The position numbers were made by a program, and so were the translations under genes. 64,000 bases of DNA from Crotophaga sulcirostris (Eukaryota; Chordata; Aves; Cuculiformes; Crotophagidae): the NCBI GenBank assembly GCA_013397455.1, contig VYZB01000026.1, positions 2,251,067 to 2,315,066 of the forward strand, in the 5' to 3' direction. How positions within the stretch are numbered: the stretch's first letter is position 1; the number at the start of each line of letters is the position of its first letter. Of this stretch, positions 51,401 to 63,738 are shown one piece after another. The notes under the pieces are model-generated. The model saw only the letters and a program-made list of their open reading frames with translations. It was not told where the DNA came from and ran no database searches.

Positions 51401-53289
51401 CCTCTGTGTTAAGAACATGGGAGAAGTTTAATAAGAATATCATTTTCTGAGAACCATATGCTCCCTTAGGAAAAAAGAAGAGACCAGGAGGCAACAGAAG
51501 TGAATTGTTAATGGTAAATAGTTCACCATGTGATTTATTTTGCAGTATCAATTAAGGACTTGGTATTTCTGAAAGTTATGGTCCTTTTTTTAAGTGATTC
51601 TAGGAATAATGTTGTTTTAGGAAACTAATGGTCTTAATTAAATCTATGTATAAATATTTCTGGTCTGGTTCAGGAATTAAACTATTGCAGCATGTTTAAA
51701 AAGACAAAAATACTATTAATAAGACCAAAACAATAATTTTTATATTAGATTTGAAGTATTTATTTATTAGATTATTTTTTGTATGAATACTTGGGTTTGA
51801 CCAAATTGTTTATAGCTTGTTAGGAGAAATATTGACTTCTCTGTCTGGGTTGTAGTACTAAAATAGCCTGAACTATATAGAAAACTCATAGATTGCTTTT
51901 CATTACACATAAAGTAATAAAAGATGTATTTTCTGGATGACTATGAATCAAGATAGATTTTACTTGAGAAGTGAAAGAGCAAGCTAAATGTATGATTGCA
52001 CAGTTTATCAAGTATGCAGAAACTGTAAGCAAACTGTCAGAAAAGCAGGGATGCCTTGAGAACTGATATTGTTTTGATAAAGGCAAAACAGAAGCTATGA
52101 GAATGTTAGCATTGCTAAAATGTCCCTGGTGCTTGTGCTATATAGTTATTGGACTTTCGACTCTTAATTGCCTTCTAAACTAATGTTTTCTGTCTCAAAC
52201 AGGAAAAACAAACATGTCCAGTCACCTACCAGTTCAGTGGCTAATATTTTGCAAAGATAACTGCATCCTCCATCCTAAGTAGCTTTTGGCAGTGGTGAAC
52301 CTCAGAGTTGTGTCCGATCATGCCAGTGGTCGAGATTCATAATGGACTGGGCCAAAGCATCTGAGCAATCCTCAGTTCCGGATAATATATTTTTAACAGT
52401 ATCTGACCTTCCTTTTTGACATAAAGGAAAATGGTGCTACTCAAGTGAAACCTTGAGTCCACTACTCTGAGCATAAGAACTGATCTAGCTGAGGTTCCCC
52501 AGCAACTGCAGCCAAAAGGACCTCTGTCCTCATTGCACCTGAGAATGGCCAAGAGGTCCAGGTCAAAACTACCTCTGAACAGCAATGCAAGTCAGAATCA
52601 TCACTAGACAGTGAAAAGTCATTTAATTAAATGAATGATGATGAGTTTAGATGATGAGTGGGTGTTAGTGTTAGGCAATAGGTTGGACTTGATGATATCA
52701 GAGGTCCTTTCCAACCTTGTGATACTGTGATACTCTGATACTGTGATATGAGCATTATCAACGATTCAGTTGCATTCTGTATTAATAACCATAGTGGAAG
52801 CACAAAGCCAATGGATCACTGTTGGCCTTTGATACTGAGATGAATTTTGCTCTGAATATTTAAAAGATTAGATTACATCTGTAAACCAGAAAGAGACTTT
52901 TACATCTGTCCTCCTTTAAATCATGGCTGGAAACTGGAAAATCCTTCTGGTTCCCTTTTGTATTGCACTGAAACAGCTGAGCTGAGGAAACAGCAGACTC
53001 GAAATCCAGAACTTTTCCTCCCCAGTTCTGATTATGACCATTTGGGTCAGATTCTGCTCTTAATAAGCTAGGATAGATAGCATTGATGTCGGTGACTGGT
53101 TTTTGGTTGGAACTTTTCTTATAATATCATGTTGACTCTACATCAGACCAGAAAGGTGAAAACAAGCAAGTACCACTTGAGACTAGAGTCAAGATAAAAT
53201 CTGGAGAATTTTTTAGTATCTTCTCATTTTACAGACCTAGTCCAGATAAAGGCAACAAATCTGACATTTACCCAAAATAGTAATGTTAC
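45423..53289 (-). other. TYR: TYR intron 4 (7.9 kb)
   Basis: On the - strand it begins with donor GTAACA at 53289 and ends in a strong acceptor at 45423. The only clear repeat is the CR1 3' fragment at 52655-52748. AT-rich patches occur near 48850-48900 and 51730-51780, and an A run near 50261. Open frames up to 105 codons (50405-50722 +) run on both strands and resemble no known protein. No retroviral genome is present. Confidence 0.9.
52655..52748 (+). repeat. CR1 3' tail fragment with altered octamer repeats
   Basis: Contains ggcaataggttggacttgat, then gatatcagaggtcctttcca. It ends in about four imperfect copies of an 8-mer (gatactgt) at 52719-52748 instead of the usual ATTCTATG. It is a very short 5'-truncated copy, antisense to TYR. 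Confidence 0.9.
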
Positions 53290-53471
53290 CTGGTTCTTGC
53301 AGATATTCATAGTCATATCCCAGCTCTCTTGAGGGTTTAAAAAATTCTCCATTTCTGTAAAGTGGGATAAAGGGGACCATGTAATTTTCTCGATTGTGTC
53401 CAATGGGTGCGTTGGCTGCTGGGTAAACTTCTAGCATAGGTCTGTGTCTTCTTAACCATCGCTCAAAAATA
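53290..53471 (-). CDS. TYR: TYR exon 4: end of lumenal catalytic domain
   Basis: This 182 bp exon, the same length as human exon 4, reads [20 protein letters not shown], then [20 protein letters not shown], then [20 protein letters not shown], with the first base T completing the serine codon from exon 3 and the last G joining CC of exon 5 to form alanine. It follows the CuB histidines, which lie in exon 3 outside the window, so no copper ligands are seen here. The GHNR and [12 protein letters not shown] stretch is highly conserved in tyrosinases and distinguishes TYR from TYRP1 and DCT. Acceptor tctctacag; donor CAG|GTAACA. Confidence 0.98.
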
Positions 53472-54050
53472 CTGTAGAGAAAAAAACCATGTAAATTAAT
53501 GGTGGAGATTGGCAGAAATTTTCTTCTTAAAGATTAAAGAAGACTTTCAATGTTCATCTTATTTTTTTTTTTTTGTGAACCCTGGGGACAGAGTGATATG
53601 CAATGACTTATGTTCATGTGTGTGTAATAATCTCCGAAGCATTTGGGGTTAGCTACTTCAGTGCTGAGTTCCTATGTAAGCTTACAAAAAGCAAAGACCT
53701 GCAGTACTGAATACAGAGAGGCTGAATATGCTTTTGAAGTCCATAAACGCAACTCGCTGTCTCACTGTGACGTATCTGCAATTTCTTCTCATTTGTTCAT
53801 ATGATTGTGAAGGAGAGAGAGAAAAGGTTTAAAGACTTCAGTCCTTCTTCCTCATCCTCAGAAGCACTTATGGCTGGTTTTGAATGGTCTTGTTGCCAGT
53901 TGCTCAGCCCTGTTCCACGTCCTCTATTTTCTCTCCACTGTTACCAAGGGGTTTCAAGCCTGCATTAAACTATGGCTACACAAGGTTGGTTTGACATCAC
54001 CAAGGAGGTGGAGACGTCTGAGGAAGAAGGGATAAGCTATATGTTATAAG

Positions 54051-54281
54051 TTACATATTCTCACTCCTCTATCTCAGCTGATGTTTCACAGCTTTTTTTT
54101 TACCCTTTCTTAAATATACTGTCACAAAGGCACCACCACTGTCACTGATGGACTCGGCTCTGATCAGCAGTAGGTTCATCTTGGAGCTGGATGGCATTGG
54201 CTCCATCTGACATGGATGCAGATTAAGACATCTTCTCACAGAAGCCACCCCTGCAGCACCCTTGCTGCCAAAACCTTGTCT
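54051..54281 (-). repeat. LTR-like interspersed repeat, copy 2 (fragment)
   Basis: The - strand reads gacaaggttttggcagcaag, then a ggtggcttctgtgagaagat block, then gagtccatcagtgacagtgg, tatatttaagaaagggt and aggagtgagaatatgt. This follows the first ~200 bases of copy 1 (from 43467) in the same order. The segment TATATTTAAG near 54110 looks like a TATA box. Only the 5' part of the repeat is present. It lies in the sense orientation within TYR intron 3. The frame 54069-54350 is the repeat read through and is not a gene. Confidence 0.8.
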
Positions 54282-57200
54282 TTTTTTCCCACTAGAGACT
54301 GCTACCCAAACCTCTGACCTCAGCTGCTCCTTTCCCTTTTTTTCTACCAAAACCTTCCCCCCAGTAGCTGTCTGTCAGTATAGAGCTGTTTGTCTCTTCT
54401 TTAACTTGCAACCAGAAAGATTAAAGGCTGCAGTATGGGAAGAGTTTGTATTGACATTTTCCAGTTAACTACTGCATGTGTTTGGAAAGCAAAATTAGCA
54501 ACTCTTCAAAACATTCTCAGTTCTCCTCCCTTTGTGTCTGGGCTTTGTTTGCTCAGTTCTTCACTTCATTTCAATCCCTAGATCCTTTCCCTGTTGCTCT
54601 GCTGTTTACATGGTGACCCTGTCTTATCAGCAGACCTGGATGTGCTAGGTTGGAATAGAGGAGGTGGGAAGACACTGCAAGAGGAGCAGATGCAGGCATC
54701 TTCTACTTGAAAAAGAGGACCCCAGGCTCGATCGGAAGATATTGGTAAGCAGGGATTTTCAACATCAAGTTCAGGGAGTGATCACTGAATTCATGTCTCA
54801 GTTACAAGGGAGAGAAATGGCTTGAAGAGACTTGTAGATTGTACTTTAATTGAGATCTTGTCTCAACGATTTCTTCTCCCTGACACTGGTTGCTGGCTGG
54901 AGGACATAGACTTTCCCCTCCTCTGGTAATTAATGACCAGCTGTTTAGTGACTCAAGTCTTCTCAGAAACATAGATTCTAAACGCAAGTGCTCAGCAGTG
55001 TCAGGATCTCTGTAGAGCATCCATGGATTATGCCAGTAGAATTTTACCTCCTGTCTTTGGGCAGAAATGTTGAGAAGCATTCTGCTTACCCCACTGAATT
55101 TAAGTCACTCATCAAAACAGAGGTAGGGCCAAAGTCTTTGTTCTTTTTTTAGGATCAGATGATTTAATAGATGAAAACATCCCTATGTTCACACACCTTG
55201 TCAACCCTTAACAATGCAGGTATTAATCTTGATTAAAATCTTCATTTGTGGCTCTCATCTTCAGTTAATTTCATCAGCAATGTCTAGAAAAACTCCTGTC
55301 AGAATAATAATGTTCAGCTGAAGCTTTCAAATGGATAAATTTAAACAATAATATCAAGGCTTCAGCTGCAGTTATAGCAAGAAAATTTGAACAGCTCTGC
55401 AATCAGATTACATCCTTCGAGAACAGTATAGAGAAATTGAGTAAGCATTAAAAAAGACACGAAACATAAAGGAAATCAAGACAGTAGTTTAGTTTGAGGC
55501 GGGTGGGGGTGTTGGACTCTAGTCTTTTGCCTACCTGTCTTCTACTTGTGCCTTGGGCAAGGGACTCTACCTATCACTGCCTTGTTTTCCTAGCAGCTGT
55601 AGATGGGAGTTGAGACAGCTCTTCTCTCAGCACAGGAGTGTTGGAGGTACAGTTATGGGGTCAGGATAATATTTTAAGAAGAAGGCAGTGGATGAAGTTT
55701 TCAGTGTCGGATGAACTTCCATACCCTAACATTTGGATGCTCAATCTGAGGTACTTCTTGGGGTTTGATTTTTTTGAAAATGCTGTGGAGCCGCTCTCTG
55801 AAAATCCAGAGGGCTGATAAGCACACAGTACAGAGTTAGAAATCATCATTCGCCCAAAATAGCTTCGTATGACATGCCCTGAAATGCAGCATCCTCTCTG
55901 GATAATTTAATGTTGCAGTTTCATAAGCAGTTTCAAGAAGAAACCTTAGGTCAGTAATCTTTCAAACAGGATGCAAATGCAAAGCATTTCCTTGGAAATG
56001 AACATATGTACTTTTGGATTCCTTTGTTTGCTTGTGGTTTCCACATTAGATAACAAACATTTAGTGGGAGCAGGAGCACTGAATTGTCTGCCCATGTAGC
56101 TGATCTTTAGATTTAGATGCAATTGTATGCCTCTAATTACTGATGTGATGAGTTGTGCTGATGAATAAGATATATTGCACAATTCAGTGAGTTGATTTTG
56201 AATGGTTCTCTCCTTTAGCCAGCATACAAACATATAATCTTTACTAAAATCTGTTTCATCTAATTATCTGTATGTAACTGTAGAAATCTCAGAAACATCC
56301 ATGAGGGTTTTAAGAGTTGTACTTTCCATTACTCCCTTTAGAATAGCTGGCCCTGTGCCTTTATCTAGCCTTTTTATGTTTTTGGGAGGGGGTGAAGGGT
56401 AGCACTTTGAAAGATTAGAATCATATTCTGATGCTAGAAAAGCAATTGGGTGAATTGGCAAACATTATTTCCACTTAAAGGCTTGTTTCCAGCTTTTTCA
56501 GTAAGATGGGCTCACAATACTCTGTTTTCCTTGGCAAGACACTGCATGATGTTCTGTATTTTCATGAGGAACTTCATGTTTTCCTTCTTTTGCCTGAGAA
56601 AACTGACAGATCTAATACAACACTAGTATTTTTTACATTCTCATCTGTTTGTATTTCTCCTTTTAAAAGGGGGGCACCACTATGTTCCTGCCTTGCTCAT
56701 ATTTTGTAAACAAAGTTATGAAAGAAGGAACCTTACTTAACCTAGTCTTTCAAGGAAGATTTCTCAGCGGAGTGTAAAAAGAAACCTCCCAGTTGCATCC
56801 ACTTGGGGAGAAAATCCGTGGAGAGGGTATGACTTCAGCTATATCTCTGTTGTGAAGTACACATAGTTCACGTTGGGCACCATAATCCATTTCATATCAG
56901 AGGGTTACAATTTATAACTCCCAAACTGAGCCTATTAACTCCCTTCAGTTTTAAAGAAAACTGAAATCCTGAAGCTTTTGCTATCAGCCACATAGTGACA
57001 TTGGCACAGTGGTCCTGTCCTTGGGGACCTGGCTCAGTTGAAAAGGCTTGGGCCAAAAAAAAAAGTATATCTGGAGAAAATAATCACGCTGAGTTTTGAT
57101 TCAGAGTATTGACACCACTGTATTGCACATTGTTGGATACTTTTTTCCTAATAAGATTCTTTCTCCATCCCTGACTACAACTAAGACAGTGCTGTCCTTT

Positions 57201-57766
57201 CCTGTAGGCCAAGCAAACACATCTAAACAGCTATGATGGATCATCTGACAATTCTTTCATGTGCCTTGGTCTACAGACACAGTTGCTTTTTCTGATGACG
57301 GGCATGTGGATTCCGTGACAGATAGAAATCAGTGCTTCCATCATCAAATGCTGATTCACTTACTGTTGATAGAAGTTCTTCTTTTCTTCCGTTAAAAGCT
57401 GCCATTTTGTAAGCTATTACTTTTTAGTACCTGGAAAATATATACTTGTTTTCTGTGCTTTGCTCAATAGCTGTAAACTTGGAAGAGCTTAGGGCTGGAA
57501 AATTAAAGCTGCATGCAGAGAGACAAAATGGTGATGCAATTAGCTGGTTCCTTCATGGAGTGACAATGTTCCTGGTAGAAATGTCGGGTTTGCAGCAGAA
57601 CAGCAGACCTGAACTTCCTGGAATTTGCTGGTTATCTTGGCAAAACATTGCTTTTTTTATTTTCATATGTCCTTCCCTTGCCCTGAGAGCCTAACAAAGC
57701 AGAACTACGAATAAAATGACAAATGGAGAGCCATTTTATTCCACTTTGCCTCCCTTTCTTGATGTA

Positions 57767-58530
57767 ATCATAGAATAATAGAATCGCTAGGTTAGAAAAA
57801 CCTTTGAGATCACCAAGACCAGCTGTACCCGTCCACTGCTAAACCATATCCCTGAGCACTTCATCTACTCATCTTTTAAACATCTCCAGGGATGGTGATT
57901 CAACCACCTCCCTGGGCAGCTGTACCAGTGCCTGACAACCCTTTTGGTGAAGAAATTTTTCCTGATGTCTAGTCTGAATGTCCCCTGGAGCAATCTGAGG
58001 ACATTTCCTCTCGTTCTATCGCCTGTCACTTGGGAGGAGAGACTAACAGCCACCTTGCTACAACCTTGTACAATAACCCCAGTTCCCTCAGCCACTCCTC
58101 ATAAGACTTGTTCTCCAGCCCATTCTCCAACCTCTTTGCCCTTCTCTGGACACGCTCCAGCCCCTCAGTGTCCTTCTTGTAGTGAGGGGCCCAAAACTGA
58201 ACACAGGACTCGAGGTGTGACCTCTCCAGTGCTGAGTACAGGGACACAATCACTGTCCTGGTCCTGCTGGCCACACTGTTTCTGATACAGGCCAAGGTGC
58301 CACTGGCCTTCTTGGCCGTTTGGGCCACTGCTGGCTCATATTTGGATGGCTATTGGCCAACACCCCCAGGTCCTTCTCTGCCAAGCCGCTCTTCCCCAAA
58401 CCCATAATAATGCACAGGGCTGTTGTGTCCCAAGTGCAGGACCTGGCACTTGGTCTTGTTTAACCTCATATGGTTGGTCTCAGCCCATCGATCCAGGGTG
58501 TTCAGATCTGTAGAGTCTCCTTACCCTCAA
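57767..58530 (-). repeat. CR1 LINE fragment, ~0.76 kb
   Basis: The + strand starts with aatcatagaataatagaatc and ends near 58530. The - strand frames contain [20 protein letters not shown], then [13 protein letters not shown], and upstream ARIRNS-like [20 protein letters not shown] with [13 protein letters not shown] roughly 30 bp deletion relative to other copies lies near 58070. It is 5'-truncated after the motif whose reverse complement is cttggtcttgtttaacctca. It lies in TYR intron 3, sense to TYR. Confidence 0.96.
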
Positions 58531-60926
58531 GTAATGAGAGTAAAGGGAACAAAAAGCTTAAAAATCACATGAGAGCTCTGTGATATTCATCTCCATATTT
58601 CTTCAGTGTAACAGAAGTACTGGACAGAAGTTCAGTGAGAGAGAAATCTGTCCAACTCCTTCAGTAGTCTGGTTGGTTGCCTTCTTCCTCAGAATATAGA
58701 CAAACAGCATTAATTAGTTGTTTGTATAGGTAGGAGTGACATTTCCCAGACTTTTATAGCATTGCAGTACCAGCTAGACTGGCATCGTATGGGAGACGCT
58801 GGCAGTGCTGAAGAGAGCAGATGTGATGTAAGCATGATGGGGAAGACATGGTAAGACAACGGAAAGATTAGAAGATCTAATAAAAGTAATTAGAAATTTT
58901 ATTCAATGAATGGAAATGAGGAGAATCCAACCTGAGATCTAGCAGTAAGAAACCATAAATCCTCCAGAGTGACAACTCTTACCTAGAAGGGTCATAGCAA
59001 TCAAGACTTCAGAAATAGAAAATTAAAATATGTAAATGAATTAAATTAAATGGATATCAGTCTCCTGATAACCCTAATGCAAGAAAAAGTGACTTGGTAA
59101 CTTTTATTTAAAGACCTCAAACAGTTTAAAAATAATTCTATCTAGATTGGAGCAAAGAATGTTTCCGACTGGAAGGTTTCTTCCTTCACTTGCAGAAATC
59201 AAAGTAGTCAAAGTCCCAAAAGAGAGGCTAAGGAACCAAAAGGGATAGGAGAATAATTTGAATTTTGAAAGATACCATGTCTCATGTTTAAAACTCAAAG
59301 TGGCTCAGTCTTTCTATATTGCACATCCAAAGTAGAAATCATTTTGTAGTGGATTTATTATTAAAATAAATATTGAAGATTTTAGAATTACTAGATTTGA
59401 CGATCAACGCCCTGTGCAAAGATTATTTTTATAGTAAACAGAATTTTTATGTTGTAGAATGTTTTGTGTCTAGACATATTTAGCCTAAAATAAGGCTCAG
59501 GGTTCCTTACTAAACATTGGAAAAACCTAATCTAGAGACATGATAAATTCACTTGTACTTAAACTCTCTCGTTCAGTCAGAAGTTGCATGCTTGATGCAG
59601 AACTAGCTGAAGGAGTTTATCTGATCAGAAGCATTCCCAAAAAGTCGTAAAGTCGAAGAATATTCTTCCTGTGTATTAGAGAAATTTTAGAAAGCGTTAA
59701 AGGTCTCATTTTACTTTAGAAGAAATAGGAACTGAATAAAAATGACTGAGGTCTTACAAGACGTGTTGGGATGGAGTGAGACCTCAGCTATGGGGCCACT
59801 TTGTGCCTACCAGACTATAATACCTCTTGGAGTCAGGTTATACCGTTGCAAAACATGGAGTCTCAATTTTATTTACCTTTTTTTTTTGCTACCTATCTGT
59901 ATACAGATCTCTCTAACCATTAATGAGCTTAATACTCATGTGTACCAAAACTAATAGATCTGAAGAACTGGTATGTAATAAGAAGTAAAGACTCCCACCT
60001 GGTATGTTTATAATTTGGTAGCTTAAATTTTCATTTAAGGGAAATATACTTTCCTTTCACAGTGTTTTAGTGTGGTAAGGTGCTTTTACAGAGAAAATTA
60101 AAACCATCTATAAAAGACATGGATGTATCACTTCCATTCAATTGCATATAAATAGACCTGAATATTTCCCTTGTTCTGCTGCATACATACCAGATTATAC
60201 AAAGTGAAATGAAATGAACCTTAGTGGAAAATTAATTTAAAAGTCCTATCCTTGATTTAAAGAGGGGAACGGGGAGGGGCAGGAATAAGATTGATTTGAG
60301 GATGATTAAAAAAGGATACTAATATATATTTCTGCATCTGTATTATTCTATGAATAATATATGCAATGAGATTATAGCTAATATAAGGATGAGTCAAGAA
60401 ATAAATGGGCTTATGTTGCCAGTGGGAAATATGAGGCACAGTATAAAAGCGCTGCTGTATATAGGCTGGATAGCTTCATACTGTTCCAGAGAGTTTTGTG
60501 TGTTCTGAAAAAAAAGATGTTGCTCACAGAAAAGAAATCTTAAAAACTAGAAAAAGTAGAGGTACAATGAGAGTGCATGTCTCCTAAGAGCTGTTTCCCA
60601 ACAGCGTGCCTCCGCAGTCATGACCAGAGCTGCGCTTGACCGATTGCAGTGTAGGGAAAGACACCAGACCTTAAATACCTGTTATTAAAGATTTCCTTGT
60701 ATTGAACTACTGCAGAGACATTGACATATAGTTTAAACTCAGCTGGCCCTTCAGGAAGATTTTCTAGGAGACACTTAATTTAGTGTGCTTTACCTTGCAA
60801 TTGAGGACAGTTGGAGAGAGGGAAAGAGGGAAGAAGAGGGTTCGATACCTCTGTATGAATTCCTCGGCCATGTAACTGGGAACATACGTGATACTGCAGG
60901 TGTCCCAGGTGGGAGGACTACAGTCC

Positions 60927-60934
60927 CCTTTTGG
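60927..60934. repeat. Left target-site duplication of hAT-like element
   Basis: The 8 bases ccttttgg match ccttatgg at 61137-61144 at 7 of 8 positions. Eight-base duplications are the hAT superfamily rule. Confidence 0.75.
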
Positions 60935-61136
60935 CTGGGGTGTCAGACTCATGGCCCATGGACTGAATCTGTCCCTCCACCTTATTTTATTGAGCACAGC
61001 ACCTTTTTGTACCCGGCAGCAGCGCCGAGCTCCTTGCCCCTGTGCTCCTGCCAGCGCTGGGCACGTGTGCAGCGTGTGACGTGCGTTACGCTGCAGGAGC
61101 AGGAGAGTGGGGTGAGCTGTGAGTTTGACACCCCTG
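60935..61136. mobile_element. Non-autonomous hAT-type DNA transposon (202 bp)
   Basis: The left end is ctggggtgtcagactcatgg and the right end, reverse-complemented, is caggggtgtcaaactcacag. These terminal inverted repeats agree at about 15 of the first 17 positions and match the well-known CAGGGGTGTCAAACTCA ends of Charlie-type hAT elements. Flanking 8-base duplications (60927-60934 and 61137-61144) support a true insertion. The interior is GC-rich compared with the flanks and has no transposase, so it moved using an enzyme encoded elsewhere. The 120-codon frame 60785-61147 that spans it is chance. Confidence 0.85.
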
Positions 61137-61144
61137 CCTTATGG
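61137..61144. repeat. Right target-site duplication of hAT-like element
   Basis: ccttatgg, one mismatch from the left copy. Confidence 0.75.
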
Positions 61145-62563
61145 TGAAGGTTCATGGTCACTCTAGGTCTGTACGACTACTGAGGAAACAATGCTGTTTA
61201 TTTCCTACGTTCATGTCCTCACTTTCCTTGTAAGCACTTGCACAATCATGCCATAACCAGGATTAAAGAAGTGGTTTAAAACCAAATATCTCATTTGTTT
61301 TTATTTCTCTTGGGATAGCTGAAGTGAGATAGAGTCACAGACCTGATTCATCATTTTTTGGCATGATGGCCAATATCAGCACAGGGGAGGAACAGAGGTG
61401 TGCGCTTCTGGGTGATGCTGATTGGAGAGCATAACTCTTTCTTCTTCTTAACCTGTGTCCCATGTTGAGGCAGCTTAAAGTGACAGTGAAACTGTGCTCT
61501 TTGTTTCTCAGTAGCCTGGTAATTCCATGCCTCAGCTAAGCCTGCAACACAGTTCAGCTGCGAGATAGCAGCTTTGTAAGTCACTGATAACTTTATCACA
61601 TTCAAATATGAAGCCCTGCCACTAGTTGCACCCGATTTGACACAGACTTTCATTCCTCACCTACAGTTGTGAGACTGAGGCTAAATAAGGCTAACTATGG
61701 CAGAAAGAAGGCAGAACATTGTTGCTTAGAGCTCATTTATATGATATATTTCAGTACCATGAGATCTGCTATTCTATAAAAGAAATCTGGCAAGCAACGC
61801 GTATTTGCCTTTTGAAAAGAAAGGGAAAACGAAAAAAATTGGGGAAAGCTGAAATGCCAGTCCAAGGTCTGTGATTACACTGCAGTCATCACATTAAAAG
61901 TTGGCACTAGTCAGCTGGTATTACACAGTCACCTCAGGTAATTCCCATCCCGAGCATTTGGGATAAACATCAGTGCTTCAGTCCTGGAAGAGCTGCTGAT
62001 GCTGAGGTTGTAAAGTCAAGGCACTGTGAGGTTTGCCAATGTATGCAGTTATATTGCAGTGTCATTTTCTTTTTCTTTTTGTTTTAAGTTGGCTAAAGGC
62101 ACTCCAGGGACTTTCAGGCAGGTTGCAAACAAATTGCACCAGTCATAATGCAATGTCTGATTAAAAATTAAGACACTGACCTCAATTATTGTAAAAAAAC
62201 CATCCAAGGCCTCTGAGACTTCGTTTCTCTTGCTGTTGAATCACCACTGAGGACTGCCTTGGGTTACAGTGCTCACTCTGTGTCCAGGCCCAGATGCTGG
62301 GAAACACCCAGACTTCTACCATTGCTTCCAAGCTGCAGCATGCAGCAAGATTCTTAAGACATGACACCTCTTCCACGAACCCTTGCAGTACCACTGTCAA
62401 GTTACCTCTATGTCAGTCCCTGGACCAGCTCCAGAGAGACTTGTTTGTGCATGTGTACATGTGTGGGTCTGCTGTGGGTGAGGCTATGGGGAGACCGCAG
62501 GATCCAGGGGCACTTACTGGATAGACTAGGTACCTAGGGCCAGTTATGTGAAGTCTAGAGTGT

Positions 62564-62586
62564 ATTATATATATATATACATATAT
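62564..62586. repeat. TA microsatellite
   Basis: A short run of alternating T and A with one C interruption at 62580, in TYR intron 3. Confidence 0.8.
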
Positions 62587-62684
62587 TTACACTTTTGTGT
62601 CAATATTTTCCCATTACAGGCTTTCATCCTGGTCAGCCAAAGAAGGCAATAGTATGAGGTTGCTTGTGCTGTTTTGTAATTTGT

Positions 62685-62752
62685 AATTACTTTTGTAATT
62701 TGTAAGACTAATTCGTAATACTTTTGTATTTGTAACACTAATTTGTGTCAGA
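62685..62752. repeat. Imperfect tandem of a ttttgtaatttgtaa unit
   Basis: The phrase ttttgtaatttgtaa recurs three to four times with small changes, including ttttgtatttgtaacacta and gtaagactaattcgtaatac. It looks like local replication slippage. No function is evident. Confidence 0.6.
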
Positions 62753-63738
62753 GCTGAATTTCTTGTGTCAAGAACTGATCAAGCACTTAGGCATATGTGC
62801 AGATATAACTTGTGTTTATGTGTGCCTGTTGGGAATACATGCTCAGCCTCACTACTGTTTAGACCCAAGAACATGGAGCTGTGTATTGGGCTGCTAGATT
62901 TGTCAATCCCTAACACTTTAAATATAGACTTGTACAAAATGAACAAAAAAGGATGTTTTAGTACAGCAGAGCTGTTCACTCATATAAAGTTGTGCTTCTG
63001 AGTTTTTATATTCCCATGTAGATCAATTATATGTTTCTGAAATATGAATATTAATTTTCAGGAAAGGTTTGGCATACTTTGTTGTTTACTCCTTTTTCTG
63101 AAACAAAAGTTATTTGTTTTGGTGGATCACAGTGGACTAGACTACCCACAACACTGATGGGCAATGTGCAGATGACATACATGAAGCCCCTTACTTATTC
63201 AACCAGATTGACACTGGCTCCAGGTTGCCTCCTGAAGGACAATTCTCTGGATGAGGTATAATAATCTGCACCCGGCTGACACCTTCCCACCCATTACAGC
63301 TTGGGAGCCATGTGGTATCTGAGAATCTTGGCACTGCTCTCTTTCACCATCCCACTACAAGTGTCTGTACTTCCTTCTATCTCCTTTGTTCTTGTTTATG
63401 GCACTGCACAAACTGTGTTTGGAAAGTGTCAAATAAAGGAAACAAGAGGAAAGGAGATAGCAAAGATATAGAACCACACAATCCATCCCAGCCGAGAAAC
63501 AACCAATCACTGCCCACATCTTATTTTGTTGAAAACTTCAAGTTTACTGCAGCCTCCAGGGTTATGAGATATTTTTAATATTCCCTCTTGCAATGTGATT
63601 TAGAGCATTTTTCCCCATTATCTTTAAAATACCCTAAACATCTCTGTGGGATGAATGGAAGAAAAAGGGTCTTCAGCCTTTCCAGCTGAGATCAATCCTC
63701 TTTATGTCAAACAATTTCAATATCCATAGCCATTTGGT

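Noticed and set aside
45423..53289. Endogenous retrovirus in TYR intron 4, as in recessive white chickens
   Set aside because: No paired LTRs, primer-binding region or gag/pol/env-like frames were seen.
54069..54350. 93-codon - strand frame as a TYR exon
   Set aside because: It matches copy 1 of the LTR-like repeat rather than tyrosinase.
60785..61147. 120-codon + strand frame
   Set aside because: It spans the borders of the hAT-like element, so it joins unrelated sequences.
61750..61800. Resemblance of the - strand (AATAGCAGAT after TTGCCAGATTT) to the start of TYR exon 3 (GFASPLTGIAD)
   Set aside because: There is an in-frame stop, the required following residues (SSMHNALHIYMNG) are absent and no splice acceptor is at the right place. 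Judged chance.
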